Part shown: piece by piece, positions 48,481 to 59,000 of the stretch
How positions within the stretch are numbered: position 1 is the first letter of the stretch
How the letters are laid out: each line of letters opens with the position of its first letter
DNA from: Polytrichum commune
Lineage: Eukaryota > Streptophyta > Polytrichopsida > Polytrichales > Polytrichaceae
NCBI GenBank assembly: GCA_950295325.1
Contig: OX485809.1
Coordinates: 38,907,081 to 38,971,080, forward strand
Reading direction: 5' to 3'
Length of the DNA: 64,000 bases
The notes under the pieces: generated by a model
What the model was told of the DNA's origin: nothing
The model's database searches: none
What the model saw: only the letters and a program-made list of their open reading frames with translations
Translations under genes and position numbers: made by a program

Positions 48481-48640
48481 ACTGCCAAGGACAGTGGCTC
48501 CCTCTGCAATGTATGAAGTGATGTTGGCTTTCACAAAAATGGAGCCTATGAGGTACATCCCCAGGGGAAATACACCAGCACCTCTCCCTCCTTGCTTCCA
48601 CATGCATCGATCGCTACTTGAACGTGCAGTGTGGTATAGT
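46453..48640 (-). pseudogene. GH28 polygalacturonase-like pseudogene, copy B
   Basis: Pieces in minus order: an N-terminal exon at about 48,640-48,425 (IDACGSKEGEVLVYFP, then GMYLIGSIFVKANITSYIAEG, then ILAENARNVAITG) lying in three frames, so with at least two frameshifts and an in-frame TAG; a DD-region exon near 46,985-46,860 (DIDSSNKTLVQNCHIDTADDA), where the DD pair is kept but a base is missing just before; and an exon at 46574-46453 (GSIRNTTFSNIV..YYDPSWWG..YVTACPGDPLAK), well preserved. The last exon (NGIFLAGS..DYRPGC) is absent. The ILAENA.NVAIT exon end is present three times (48.44, 48.11, 47.75 kb) through a tandem repeat. Pectin-degrading function is lost. Confidence 0.8.
47620..48480 (-). 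repeat. Tandem triplication of a GH28 exon-end unit
   Basis: CGCACATGA starts near 47,648, 48,014 and 48,334. Each copy is followed about 110 bases later by the complement of ATTCTTGCTGAGAATG. The second copy carries changes that alter the splice site (AATCAAATGC in place of AATCACAGGT). Confidence 0.75.
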
Positions 48641-49032
48641 ATGGGGCAGTTGGAGATGAAACATTTGAGAGCACTCCATTCATTCATCTCTTCCCCGATG
48701 CGGTTCTGGAGCATTCCATGTCGACTGCCACCACAAAAGGGGACTGTATCTCAAACCCAGTTTGCTGGAATTTGGTCAGGTTTCAGCCCCCACACTGGAC
48801 ACAACTGCAAAACAAAGCACAAAGAGTAGCGCTGCCACTGCTCAATAGGCATCGAACAACAATTTGTGAGGTGGGATGATGGTCCGAGTCCACAGAACTC
48901 TGACAAGAATATACCAACTACCCAATTGAGCTCCCTGAATTTCTGCAACAGGTAGAGAACATATCTCTTTCTACCCTTTCTTGCCAGTCTTTCCTTCCTG
49001 ACAAACTCCTTCATATTAATCACCCCTTCCTA
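48641..49032. other. Sequence at the junction, absent from block A
   Basis: Block A jumps from the GH28 relic straight to AAGCCAACATAGC at 36,655. Block B has about 400 bp more here. No gene; an ORF at 48,751-49,023 (-) is unlike any family I know. Confidence 0.5.
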
Positions 49033-49753
49033 GAAAGCCAACATAGCTGTCTGTTGCCTCCTCTACACAATCTCGAAATCTCCATGTTGTCAACGACTTA
49101 CACCCAAATTTGACAACCAGACACAACAAAATTGACAGATTTTAACTTGAGCTCAGAAAGGCATCTGTAATATGTGAGGGGCATGATGATCTTCTGAGTC
49201 AACCAAACTTTGTCAACAACCCATTTATTGATTCCCAAATGTGATAACTTGAGATCTTCTTCTACACTCCCAGAACAGTGAAAGAGTCGAAGCATAGACC
49301 TCCATCCAGTCACTCTTCCCACCAATCTTCTTAGCAAGCCAATTTAGCTCTCTGTTGCCTCTTCTACGCAATCTCAAACTCTTGTCTCCACTACATACTC
49401 CCAAATTTGGCAACCAGACACAACAACGTTGACAGATTTGAGTGTTTTGAAAGATTCGAAATCCACAAAACACTCTTGGGTGAAGCAAGCCCTTCACTCG
49501 CTCCATACCCTACTCATACAAAATCAAAACAAGTCCCCTTCAAACTTTGCAAGCTTCTATTCTCCAATACCCTTAAATAATCAAAGCACATCCACAAGCA
49601 CCAGGTATACAAGTGAAAAAAAATTCCACACTCTCCACCAGGAGTTCATGTTCAAAAATATGTTCAATCCATCCAAAAACATGGAACAACTATGGCGTGC
49701 TAGACAACCCGCCATACTGAGATGCAATCTACACATGTACACTATAAACATAT

Positions 49754-51144
49754 CTACTTTGGGATAGTGATTATGTCTCCAGCTTCCAAGCTGTCCCCAA
49801 CAATGATGCCATTGGCTGCCTTCAACGACTCCACTGATACCTGTGCCACCAAACACATACACTCATTGGTAAGACTACTTCAAAACACATGATTCCTACA
49901 ATGAGCATTCAAGTCTCAACTCTCACTTTACCTCCAAATTGTTCACCGTACAGAAAGCTTTGTGCATAGTTACATTTCTATCATGCATATCTCACCATGC
50001 ATTTGACTTCCCACCACAAGTACTTACCCCATATTTCCTAGACAAACCCCACAGTGTGTCACCCTTTGAGATTGTAACTTGCTTCCCATCGATTCGCTTC
50101 TTCGCTTCCGCACCCTTCTCATATGCGCGTGACCCAGCTTCTTGCACCCTCTCCTTCTTATCTTGTGCGAACCCCTTGATATCATCCTTCTTTTCTTGTG
50201 CGTATCCCTTGATGTCCCTGCCCGTGTCCTTCAAGGCACCCTTGGCGTCCCTTCCCTTCTCTTCCGCAGCTCCCTTTGTATCCTTACCTTCGCTCTTCAG
50301 GTTGCTGAAGAAACCCCTGGTCTTGTGCTCTGCCTCCTTGGCCTTGTTATCGGCATTGTACTTGGCATCTCGGGCCTTGCTGTCTATCTCGTTCTTTGAC
50401 CCCCATCCCTTTCTCTCTGCCTCGTTCTTGGCATTTCGGCTCTTATCTTCTACTTCCTGAGCCTTTTCCTTCACGTATTCCTTGCCCTCGTAGGCCTTCT
50501 CCTCCGTCTCCTTTGCACCCCTTTGGAAGGTGCTCTGCACTTTATGACCTACATCTTCAAGCCCGTGCTTTATATCGCTCCCAACACCTTGAATTCCAGA
50601 CTTCAAATCCCTGCCCGTATGATCTGCTGAATCCCTAACGTCCCTGCTCTTTCCCTGCATGTATACCGTGGTGCTTCACTTTTGAGGCACTGAATGCAAG
50701 AACAATCCCGACAAATAATCCTCATTCCTCCAACATCAATCATCAAACTTTGCAATTCACGCAACGCAAGATACTCCATTCAAGGTTCTTGGCACACACG
50801 ACATTCACTTGCCACATTTCATCCTCACAAATTCCTCAGCTGTGAAAAGATGGACACAGTTCCTACCGACACCAAATCATCAAGTGGGGGCCTAGGTATC
50901 ACACAAATCTTACCTTTGCATTATCAAAGGCATTGGAAGCATCTTTCTTGATTCCTTTCTCTGTGTTCACAAGAGGATGGTCTCGCCTGGCAAATGTCCT
51001 GTACAAACTATATGCAATGCCAGTTGCTACGACAACTCCAGCCACTTTAACCACAATGTTGTCATCGCCTTTCTTTCCATTTTTATCGGCTTTAGGAACG
51101 CTTTTTGGAACATTTGGGGTACTTCCAGTAGGTCCTGTCGACAT
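49754..51144 (-). CDS. LysM protein with membrane helix and LEA-like repeats, copy B
   Basis: Exons (minus): 51144-50914, 50654-50028, 49840-49754. The exon lengths (231, 627, 87) match copy A exactly and give 314 residues. The layout is as in copy A: membrane helix, LEA-like 11-residue repeats, C-terminal LysM. Differences I see from copy A: Ile to Val and Asp to Asn in the N-terminal exon, Gly to Ser and Ala to Thr in exon 2 (GFFSNLKSEGKDTKG). The last exon is the same. Introns differ more than exons. Both copies are open and spliceable, so both are probably expressed, perhaps from different promoters. Confidence 0.88.
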
Positions 51145-51191
51145 CCTGATCGCTGCAAATGCCAACACAACCATGTAGCGACCTCCGTCAG

Positions 51192-52852
51192 CCACCAATC
51201 TTAAGTCTTAAGATCCTTATCAACAATGTATGTCCTACGTTTGTTAAGTAAAGCTCGTTCAAATGTATGCAGCGTCTAAAACCTTGACAAGAACAAATTT
51301 ATATATCAATCTGATCCCTTTCAATTGAGTTGTTTCTCCCCTCCAGATTGCCGAGAGAAAGCTCTTTTATTTGGATTCACCAACCCCAACGTCAACAAAG
51401 ACCAATGAATTGAGCTTCCGAAACTTGACTGATAGTTGAGTTCAGTCTGGAAATCTTTTTGAATGTAGAAGTGTCCTCTGGGGCGAGCTCGGAGAATAAA
51501 ATCTTTCGCCCAGAGAAGTAAAAGCTGCGGAGTCCTCTCTTGTTCAATGGATAATTTTGTACAAACTTGTTCTTATTTTCTAAGTTTTTTCTGCTTCCTT
51601 ACACATTTCTATTGTCAGCAAGAACGCTGTAATGCGCATCATTGTCTACCGAGAAACTGCGTCTTCAGGAGAATGACAAACTGTAAACCACAACACCTCT
51701 GGAACAACAAGCCCACTACATACGCAGCTCCCAAAAAACTCACTAAACACACACAAAGCATCATGTAAGACCAATCTCCGCAGGTTTACTGCTCCCTACC
51801 AACTGTGTCTGCAAGAAAGAAGAAGATAGAGGAAAGGAGGAGGATCATGAGTTCATGGCTCCTACCATAAAGCTTCTAAAACTGCGAATCCAATGTCCGG
51901 ACAGAATTTAAACCTCAATAAATTCAAACCAATCTTTCAAAAGCTCTGCCAAGCTTAGCCTACACAGCAATGGTAAAACCTAGCCAATCTTGGCCTACAC
52001 AGCAATGGCGGGGCAAATTCGAGTACTCGGATTCAACCCTGGTAATGATAACGACAAAAACTGATATATTTTCCTTGGGGTCAGAAACTCAAGAGGGCAA
52101 ATCAAGAGTTTGCCTAACATTCTCCTATTCAAGACAATGTGATAGTTCTGCTCCCAACAGCGGCATTACTTCAGGTCATTCTGATGCTAAACCCTCTTAT
52201 CATTCAGCCCTCAACCCTAATCGAAACAAAGGCCCACTCACAGGACCTCTTTCTGGAACCACTCGATGCACCTCAAAGATGTACAAGGGGATTACTCTCC
52301 CAAGCCTCAACAGGAATGATCTCATCGTAAATCCCTTTGTCCATACAAGACAACAGGAGATTCTCCGTCCACCATAAAGTCTATGGCCTTCCTTTCAATC
52401 TTGGTCTAAGGAACCTCGTAACTTTTTCTACTCACGTTTATGGCAACCCTAACACGGAAAGCAGTTGCGCACATTTGTTCTCGATAGCAAGCCAATTCCA
52501 AAAGTGACATGAAAAAATCGTTGCACTATACGACACTACCGAAATTCTTAACCCGTTGAAGACTCGACGGATTTAGGTACACTTCAAACATCTCATGCAG
52601 ACATGTCGTCTCATTCCGATTGACATCATTGGCACAAAGGAAGACAAGATGCATGCTACGCATGGTCATCATCCATCCATCCATCCATCCATGCCCAACT
52701 AGGGTATACGTGAAGCACCATGGCTCCAGACTCGTACTCCCGCATAGCTCACTTTCTGATTCCACATGCTTTCGCAAAACAAACTTGGAAGGAATCAAGC
52801 CCTCATCGTACCTTTCCTCTAAAATCGACAACAACAAGACCCAAGTTTCCAA
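51192..52852. other. Upstream region of LysM copy B
   Basis: 51,192-51,645 is not found in block A and is the likely promoter or leader of this copy. 51,646-52,852 matches block A. A (ATCC) microsatellite lies at 52,673-52,692. The ORF at 51,970-52,377 (135 codons) is broken in block A and is not supported. Confidence 0.5.
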
Positions 52853-53197
52853 ATGGCAGCCAAGAGCCAACAGCAATTTCTGCGAAAGTTGAAACAACTT
52901 GCGAAGAGCAGGGTAGACAGAGATTGCGAAACCCTGAACGGGAGAGACGGACTGACTGCCTCCGTAGAGAGACTTCGGCCACAAAAAAGTCCGAAGCATA
53001 CATTGGCACTTCCAATCCACAACGAGTGTAGCAAGGACTTGACCGGTTTCGAAGATTGGTTAGAGTTGCACAAACCTTGCGAGGCGAAGGGAAGGAAGCG
53101 ATGCAAATTGCGTGGCTGCGAGGGACAGACAGATAGGAAGGAAGCTGGCGCAAGTGTGGTGATCTGTGGACGCCGTAGAAACAAGCAAAAGCTTTAA
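52853..53197 (+). CDS. Conserved small ORF in duplicated block, copy B, unknown
   Basis: 114 codons starting MAAKSQQQFLRKLKQLAKSR, same frame as the ORF at 40,150 in block A. Changes in the shared first 75 codons include several replacements but no stop. After EDWLELHKPCE the two copies diverge by indels. Function unknown. Confidence 0.25.
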   Translation: MAAKSQQQFLRKLKQLAKSRVDRDCETLNGRDGLTASVERLRPQKSPKHTLALPIHNECSKDLTGFEDWLELHKPCEAKGRKRCKLRGCEGQTDRKEAGASVVICGRRRNKQKL

Positions 53198-53266
53198 AAG
53201 AGGACTCTGGGAAGAAGAGCCCGAGTGGGAAAGACATCGAGAAGCCGACACGTGGTGTCCACATAC

Positions 53267-54241
53267 AACCATTGTTCTAAGCTTAATAGACAACAACATA
53301 ATTGGGGGTTGGGGGGGGGGGGCTACATGCCAATCATTTAACGAAGAAAATAATCTTCATCTTGATTGAAGAATATGGTAATCATAGGAGCTTCGATAGG
53401 CCAATGCCTATGGGCACATTTTGGATTTGTTAATTATATTGCATTGATATGCATGTTGTTTCATATCATACATGAAATGTGGAAAGCTAAAAGTATCCAT
53501 TTCAGTTTCCATGTTATTGTATTTTAGTTTGCGATTAACAAAGTCACAAGTTTGCTATGAGAGGATGTACGGTAGATGTGCCGAATTCCAACATAATAAT
53601 CATCTTGACACTTGTATTTGAGTAGAATGTGATTAATTGTGGATCTATGAACGGAAATCAAGCCAATATAAGCTCAATGGACAACATAACTAGGGGAGAC
53701 GTGTATGACCATTTAATGAGCACGGGAACCTTCACTTTGATGATGAACAAGACGTTCATATGAGCTCCGAATATCATGAGAAAAAAGAGAGGTTACAGGC
53801 ACGATTTGGATTTGCTAATTATCTTGCACTAATTTCGTGTTTCATGTCCTTCAAAAAAAGTGGTATTTCCTGCAAAGAGAAAAGCATGTGGAATAGGTAG
53901 GAAGAAACTGGGAGGGCTGTATCTGGAAATTGTCGCAAAGGGCAAGGGCAGTTTAAGGTTCAGTGGAACTGCCCTGAAACAAAAAAAAGTGGTCCAGAAG
54001 AGAAGGATACTTGCAATCCCTGTAGCCAATGCCGGCCTACCCAGTGCTAGGAATTGAAATCCACATCCCTAGACATGTGTCCACATGAGGATGCCCTAAA
54101 CCAGAAAGGGCAATAGGTATCTTGTTTACGCTGCCCGGAAATGGAATGGGAATGAAATCGATGAAAATTTCCCAAAAGCCAAAAGGGCTTATGGTACTAG
54201 ATGTACATCAAGATGATGTCAAAAGGGCTAATTCTCTATAT
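53267..54241. other. Older duplicated DNA, block B right side
   Basis: 12 G bases at 53,311-53,322. 53,518-53,828 matches 42,095-42,440 and 53,880-54,135 matches the middle of the long-TIR element of block A, in the same order. The TIRs themselves are missing here. No gene. Confidence 0.6.
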
Positions 54242-54410
54242 TAACATTACATTATTCAGATCCATAACAATGTTATGTGGGACGGACAGTATTCCCTAGA
54301 ATATTCTCGGATATTCTCCATGTTCGGTCTAAATGTGGAGAATGTGTCTAGAATATTCTGTGGAATATTGTCGGTCCCACGGAGTATTGTTATGAATTTG
54401 AATGATGTTA
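54242..54410. mobile_element. 169-bp foldback MITE
   Basis: Relative of the element at 44,092-44,239, collinear in the duplication. The arms are more diverged (CATTATTCAGATCCATAACA and the inverse AATTTGAATGATG end). Middle with AGAATATTCT repeats. Confidence 0.75.
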
Positions 54411-55214
54411 GGAACAGAGTGCAAGTGGCCTCAATTCTTATATGAAGGCTGATACCAAATTGATGGTCTTACCGGAAGAAAGACTTGAGATTGTTTAGTA
54501 CTTCGTTTTGAAAGAGGGGAGGAACCTAGCTCCAAATGGAGTTGCAAAGGGGAACACCCTAACACATAGTGTGCCTCATATTCGGTTGCATTTGACTCAA
54601 CAAAATTGGCATGATCTATTATCCCTATAAATGGAGATAGTCAATCATGAACCATTTTCAATGGCAAGTCCTATGATTTGAGGTGTGATGAGCATTAATG
54701 ATTTTGTGTTGGGGTGGTGTTAACGGTTGCTTCAAGTACAATTCACATTTATAGTTGAGAAAATCCTTGAGGTGAAGCCAATCTACGTATTTTCCAGTAA
54801 GGTGGAAAGCGATCCAATCTTCAACACGAAAGGTGTGCTTGATAACATTAAGTATGAGTTCTAGTGGTGTTGGGATGTCTTAGGTTTCCCGATGTGACAT
54901 ACCTTATGATATGCCTTCCAAATGAATGTTGGTTTGTACCAAGTGTCAAATCCTTGTTCAGCTAGGTGTTGAGAAAGTGAGGCCACTTGATTGACTAACC
55001 CACCGGGGGGGGGGGGTGTAAGTGGGCAAGTCATTGTTGAAAACCCTATAGCTAACTAAGTGCATGTAATTCCATAGGGAATTCTCCAAATTCAATCAAC
55101 AATATATAGTAGAATGTCTATAGGCTACTTATAGATGTGAGAGGTCTTGCTTGACTTTCTTTAGAGGATATGAGTCTTGGGAAGCAAGCAAAAGAGGCAT
55201 GGAGAATACACGTT
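54411..55214. other. Spacer between blocks B and C
   Basis: No gene or clear repeat except 12 G bases at 55,005-55,016. Confidence 0.4.
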
Positions 55215-55412
55215 TTGCGTAAGAGACATAGTATCAAGTAGCTTAATGTATTATGTTTTTCCCGGGCAAGAATTTGTTCAACGTTTAGAGTTCAAAAACC
55301 TTTTCGATGAAGGTAGACTCAAACTTTTAACCTCACGACTTCAAAATATGGATTGTTGATAATTGGGTTGTAGTAACTTATCTATTGCCGGGTAATGTTT
55401 TTGTTTGTTTTT
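55215..55412 (+). repeat. Fragment of the XPB 3' UTR, start of block C
   Basis: Matches 32,430-32,600, the DNA after the XPB stop (CAAGAATTTGTTCAACGTTT corresponds to CAAGAATTTTTTCAACATTT). No XPB exon is included except possibly the last bases. It shows the duplication unit began in the XPB gene. Confidence 0.75.
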
Positions 55413-55680
55413 AAATAAGCATTCTCACCAAATGTGAATGGTGGCAAGGAAGCAAGTTTTGGATGCGTTCTGTGACTGTCAAGGCAACAACCTGTCTCTT
55501 GATAATGCATCATGTGGCTAAGGGTAACGTAATGGGGCTAACTGATGGTGAGTATATATAGAGTTTAATGAGTATAGGGAACTTGCAATAAACCAAAAAC
55601 CCTTTGTAGTTACTGCAACGACTTTCATAATCTATAAGGTCAACTTTGGGCGACATGCTAACCCACATACCATGATCTAT

Positions 55681-55865
55681 GATCGGGGAGAACCGGTGGT
55701 TAGTTACACATGAACCAGTTGAGTTTGAGAAATAACCGGTTGAAGTACAAGGCTTCAGGAAAATTACCCATCATTTTAGAGGAATCTATCGAGGAATATA
55801 CCCCGATTTAATAAAGGAAATCCGAAGGATGTCAACTGATTATGCTCAAAAATCTTCCCGGTCAC
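55681..55865 (-). mobile_element. Solo copy of the CCGGTT-rich long TIR
   Basis: Reads as the right TIR of the 42,741-43,820 element, from CGGGGAGAACCGG to ATCTTCCCGG. About 80% similar. No partner near. Confidence 0.65.
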
Positions 55866-55984
55866 TGACCATGATATGTTGAGGCACAAAGAACTATTGC
55901 ACACCACATCATACATAACATCAAACCAATCTACAACACACATACTCAAGAGCCCACATAAACAAATGGCTCATTATTTCACGA

Positions 55985-56050
55985 AAGGGGGGGGGGGGAT
56001 CGAACCCGGAATCTTTATAAAACTTAACCAAGCGCACCCCTTTGTTCTTA
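55985..56050 (-). mobile_element. tRNA-derived SINE-like head
   Basis: The minus strand reads GGTGCGCTTGGTTAAG (A-box-like) then about 19 bases on GGGTTCGATCCCC (B-box-like), followed by a C run. The spacing is too short for a true tRNA. 12 G bases lie at 55,987-55,998 on the plus strand. Confidence 0.45.
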
Positions 56051-59000
56051 CACTCACAAACAAAAGTTGGTAATTACACACGGACAAATTAAAAAGGAAC
56101 GTGCTAGGGAATGGGGTATGCTCCAAAGCCAACCTCACATTGTTGAGACACCTGCACATGGGCAACACCAACTACAAGTCTTATTAGGAGTAATCAAGAG
56201 CCCACGGGGGGATCACACCCTCTTACATTTTGTAACCACGTGCGATAATGGGGTATTTAATGGGGGGGTATTTATGCACCTCTTGGTATTTTTTCCCTCC
56301 CTATTTGTAGATATAAAGTTGCTTTGACATATTTTTAAGCACCCTATGTTTATTTGTAATTTTTTGGAGAAACCAATTTTTAGCATCATATTTTTTTTAT
56401 AAATTGTACAGGTACCAAATAATGAACAGATTACTATAGTATTGCAAAATCGACTATGTGAGCAACAAACGTTCCATACCATCCATCTTGTCATTTAATC
56501 GGTTTCAATTAGTTATACCAATGCTAGAGCATTCAAAGTGTCATTCAAAACACAATCAATAACACTTGGAGTTTAGTTAAAAGATTACCAATGAACATGG
56601 AGATGACAAAATGTACAAGCTAACATAGACAAGTTGTAAACACGGATAGAACAAAACAAGAAATATAATCAATTGTCATAAGACATGAAAATTTTGCATA
56701 ATTATCTACTCCAAAAAAAATTGCATTCAATTGAAAAAACTAAATACACAAATTGAAAACATTTACTTTAATTGTGTTCACAAACACATTCAACCTTGTA
56801 CCAAATATTTACAATGTGAAGGGTTAGGATATAACTATGCACCCTCCAATACATGTCAAGGTACATATCAATATCCTTGACAATGTCATGATAAGAAAAC
56901 AAATTTGGAGAGTTTTAACACCAATGATGACAAAGAACTAAAACTAATTGTTGGCATGAGGCCGACATACCTCACGAGAGTGGAGCAAGCCGAATTTTTG
57001 GCGCTTGTGAAACACCCTGTGTGAATGCTGTGAATGTTATGGAGCAAAGAAGAAAGCTCCAAAAAATGTGTCTTACCTACCGCCTTTGTGCCACGCTTCA
57101 CCAATGCAAGACCTCCTACCCAAACACTTCACCACCTTCACACCACTATCATTATCCAAACCCTAAGCAAACCCAAGGGCCGTTGAGAAATCACAACATT
57201 CCTTCCCCCAAAAAAATCCACAACGTGTCCCTCCAAACTAACGCGTTTCATTCAAATTTGGACAAAATTTATACAATTCTTCATCCAAGTAGTCTAACCC
57301 ATAATTATTTTATTGATTCTACTACACACATTTGGAGGGATCCAATATCTATAATCCTATTTTTTTTCTACTGATTACTAAAATGGAGGAATTATTCACC
57401 GCCTTATTTTACATATAAACATGTAGGGGACATATTTCCAAAGCTATGGTAGATCTAATGAATGTATAAATTTTACCCTCAACGAATTAAATTGACCCTA
57501 TTTTTTATCTCATGTGGTTTCTAAAATTCCGATAGTCACCTCCCCGTGCAAGAGCCCCGCAAACTTTGCTTCCTCAATGAAACCTAGGGTTTAGGACAAG
57601 GTCAATTATGACATGAAATGAGATGGAATTTAAGGTTTGCCTTACAAATTCAATTATGATATGGAAATGAACAAGAGGCAATGTTGCCTTGTGAAGTATC
57701 TTGAAGTAAGTAAGGTCTTTCAAGGTCCTCATATTATCCATCATGTCATGAGGATGAGCTAAGAATCTCTCCATGGGGGATGGACTTTTCATACCACATA
57801 TGAACTAACATGAGTGTAATAAGGGGTATTATTTGAGGCACTAGTGTACACGATATACATAAGGGAGAGGTATTATTTTCTTTGGTGGGTACATTTAAAT
57901 AAGTCATTAAGGCTTGGCGAAGTAAAGGTAGATGTACAAAAGGGGCCTATAGGATTTAGAGAGAAATTTGACATTAGATGTGTTAATACTATCCAATTTA
58001 CGTTCTTTTTTCCCATGGTTGTCATATGGTAATAGTCCTCAATGACTATCTTGTCCATTCTTGTTGGGGTTTGCATTCATGTTCTAGGGTTTAACAAACT
58101 GGAGGCTCATGGACTCTCTTGAGTCTTGCTCTTGAATTGTGGCTATCTTATTTTCCTCTCTTGTCTTTGTTTGCTTGATGCAATCGTTGAGTTACATGAT
58201 ATGGATGAAAAAATGTTCAATGGCTTTCTTATTGGAAAGTGAAAGTGGACTTTATATGTAATAAATGCTTATTAAATTCAAGATTTATATTTGTACATGT
58301 AGTGGAGGCATTTACTACATTACATCGAAAGCTTAACATGAATACATGAGTCCATTTTCTAGCCTATTATTAATACATATACTTTTGTTTTTCTGTATAA
58401 ACTTCTCATGTATAGGGGGTTTAATTTCATAGCAACCCACACATGTCATTTAGGTTTCCAATGAAGAGTCCACCCCTTGGGAATCTCCTGCACAACAAAT
58501 CTTGGCAACCTTCTATTGCTCAATGCAAAAAGGCAAGTGAAAACGTGGCATTATGAAAAAAAAACATGAGAAAACATGAGAACCACAAGAGCCAAGTTTG
58601 GAGTTGGCCTATTCCCCAACTTCGTCTTCATGCAGTTGAGATTGCTAAAGCATCACTCCTCTTCCACAAACCCAAATACACGGGTAGATCACTCTAAGGT
58701 ATTTTTGTGCACCACGTGCGGCTGGGGTTTTTTTTTTGTTTTGTTTTGGGGCTATTTACCTTCAAGGGCTGAATTAAAGCCTCCCTATAATTACTTAAAT
58801 TTAAAAAATGGCCCATTTGTTTGCACCCTTCCATTACTTATATTGTCCAAGTCACTGTAATTTTTGTACTCTATATTCCTTTTAAGTAATAAAAGCTAAT
58901 CTACTTCCTAACGCAATTGACGAGTGTTGAGGGAAAACATGGAAACAAAGAAGGATGCAAATAGTAATACCGTTGCAAACAAAGTTATGAAGAAAACACA

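Larger units (their letters stand above)
49033..53266. repeat. Recent segmental copy, block B (LysM block)
   Basis: Partner of 36,655-40,556. Nearly identical over LysM exon 2, about 4% different in the last intron. It has a unique 450-bp stretch (51,192-51,645) in the LysM upstream region. Confidence 0.9.
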
